64,000 nt of DNA, taken from positions 31,657,827 to 31,721,826 of the forward strand of contig JAJKFL010000007.1 in NCBI GenBank assembly GCA_021186555.1, in the 5' to 3' direction. The stretch comes from Reticulitermes speratus (Eukaryota; Arthropoda; Insecta; Blattodea; Rhinotermitidae). Below, in pieces: positions 63,042-64,000 of the stretch. The position numbers and the translations under genes are program-made. Below the pieces are notes generated by a model, which was not told where the DNA came from, did no database searches, and was given only the letters and a program-made list of their open reading frames with translations. Every line of letters starts with the position of its first letter. The stretch's first letter is position 1.

Positions 63042-63612
63042 TACTTTGTGTCTGGTAGGTTATGGTTTCGAAACTCTTTTTTGTCGGGGGGGTCACATAT
63101 TCTGATTGAAATTTCTACTGGTTTCCTCAGCCTTTTCAGGAAAATACTGGATCCTACCTCAAAGCCAAAGGACTTACGTTTCTTACCGTCCTTGTAACTG
63201 ATTGTTCGTAATCAGTCAGTCATTTGACTTCATGTGTGAAGGATGTGCAATAATCCTACTCATAACCAAATTTCCCTAGCCCCGTGAAATTAAAGAAGAA
63301 TTTAAGGTAAATTATAAGTCAATAGAACGTTACATGTGGCTCGTTCATTGCACTGAAATATCACTATTTTTCAACAAAATCCCCCGAAAACTTTCACACA
63401 CTTTTTTTTTCCACCTTGGCATAAATTTAAAAATCCCATCGCGGTATAAATCAAGCTCTTGCATTCGCAACCATTCACGTACAACCATTTCCACTTCCTT
63501 ATTATTATGGTCTCTGTGTTGCTTCAGCGGCCCAACAAATTATATTCCGACGTGCAGAGTCAGGATTATGGAGTGGCTTGGCCGAAAATTAGAACGTTTA
63601 TTACCAAATATA

Positions 63613-63851
63613 TGGTCCCGGTGACCGCGCGGTCTAAGGCGTGGGTCTACGGCCGCTCGCTTGCTGGGATTGCGGGTTCGAATCCCATCGGGGCATGGAT
63701 GTCTGTCTCTTGTGAGTGTTGTGTGTTGTCAGGTAGAGGTCTCTGCGACGGGCTGATCACTCGTCCAGAGGAGTCCTACCGAGTGTGGTGTGTCTAAAGT
63801 GTGATCGTGAAGCCTCGATAATGAGGAGGCCCTGGCCTACTAGGGGCTGTA
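63613..63851 (+). mobile_element. Leu/Ser-tRNA-derived SINE, family D, interrupted
   Basis: Head GGTGACCGCGCGGTCTAAGG, B box GGGTTCGAATCCC. Its tail is broken after GGGGCTGT by a family A SINE. Confidence 0.75.
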
Positions 63852-64000
63852 AAAAGGTAAAGCAATCCCATTACAGGCCTTGACAGGCCCTTAGGGCTCA
63901 AGGAGGTGAGGCTCCTAGATTTCCAGACAATCGGCACATGAAGGTGGTAAGGTTGTCAGCCCTACGCACCGGCCGCCTTTACCCCCCAGGAAATATTCCT
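63852..64000 (-). mobile_element. tRNA-derived SINE, family A, cut by window end
   Basis: Minus-strand tail GGTAAAGCAATCCCATTACA and body; inserted in the 3' end of the SINE at 63613. Confidence 0.75.

Larger units (their letters stand above)
58580..64000. other. Region upstream of elevenin
   Basis: No coding exon recognised. SINEs (59450, 62779, 63613, 63852), the 114-bp array and an unclassified repeat at 60057. The 5' UTR exon and promoter of elevenin should lie here or beyond but cannot be located. Confidence 0.45.

Overview
This is eukaryotic, insect-type DNA: AT-rich, with short exons behind GT-AG introns, long introns, several tRNA-derived SINE families, non-LTR retrotransposon 3' ends, small DNA transposons and minisatellites. 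The SINE and LINE mix, including a Leu/Ser-tRNA-like SINE whose tail ends in GGGGCTGTCGAGCCA, resembles cockroach genomes, so a blattodean close to Periplaneta is my best guess. That assignment rests on memory of the repeats, not on a search.

Three genes are supported. (1) A harmonin/USH1C-type PDZ scaffold on the + strand: 15 exons between 1494 and 24350, open at its 5' end because the N-terminal domain must lie upstream of the window. All 15 exons join in one open frame. (2) SKP1, the SCF ubiquitin-ligase adaptor, on the + strand: three coding exons (29763-29865, 32595-32803, 37316-37492) giving 162 aa, plus a probable non-coding first exon ending at 29521. (3) A neuropeptide gene on the - strand: four small exons (58476-58579, 48927-49019, 43781-43934, 42964-43047) spread over 15.6 kb and giving a 144-aa precursor. 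It has a signal peptide and the cyclic CRVYVFAPIC core of elevenin followed by RGVAAKR. None of its exons stands out as a long open frame, so it is easily missed. SKP1 and elevenin are convergent.

The rest is repeats. The most interesting layer is about 20 dispersed copies of a module reading CTGANGA - hairpin - GAAAC..GT(H), on both strands. It matches the type I hammerhead ribozyme layout with a minimal stem III, as described for Penelope-like retroelements. Different copies keep different but still complementary stems I and II. Several copies sit in inverted pairs inside short foldback elements (24932-25322, 54500-54913) or in an inverted-repeat element (7842-8233).

Other repeats are four SINE groups, many with clear target-site duplications; a piggyBac-like element in SKP1 intron 1; two pogo/Tigger-like MITEs; one hAT MITE; a pair of 77-78 bp almost pure hairpin MITEs; four decayed LINE fragments; and minisatellites of 31, 38 and 114 bp.
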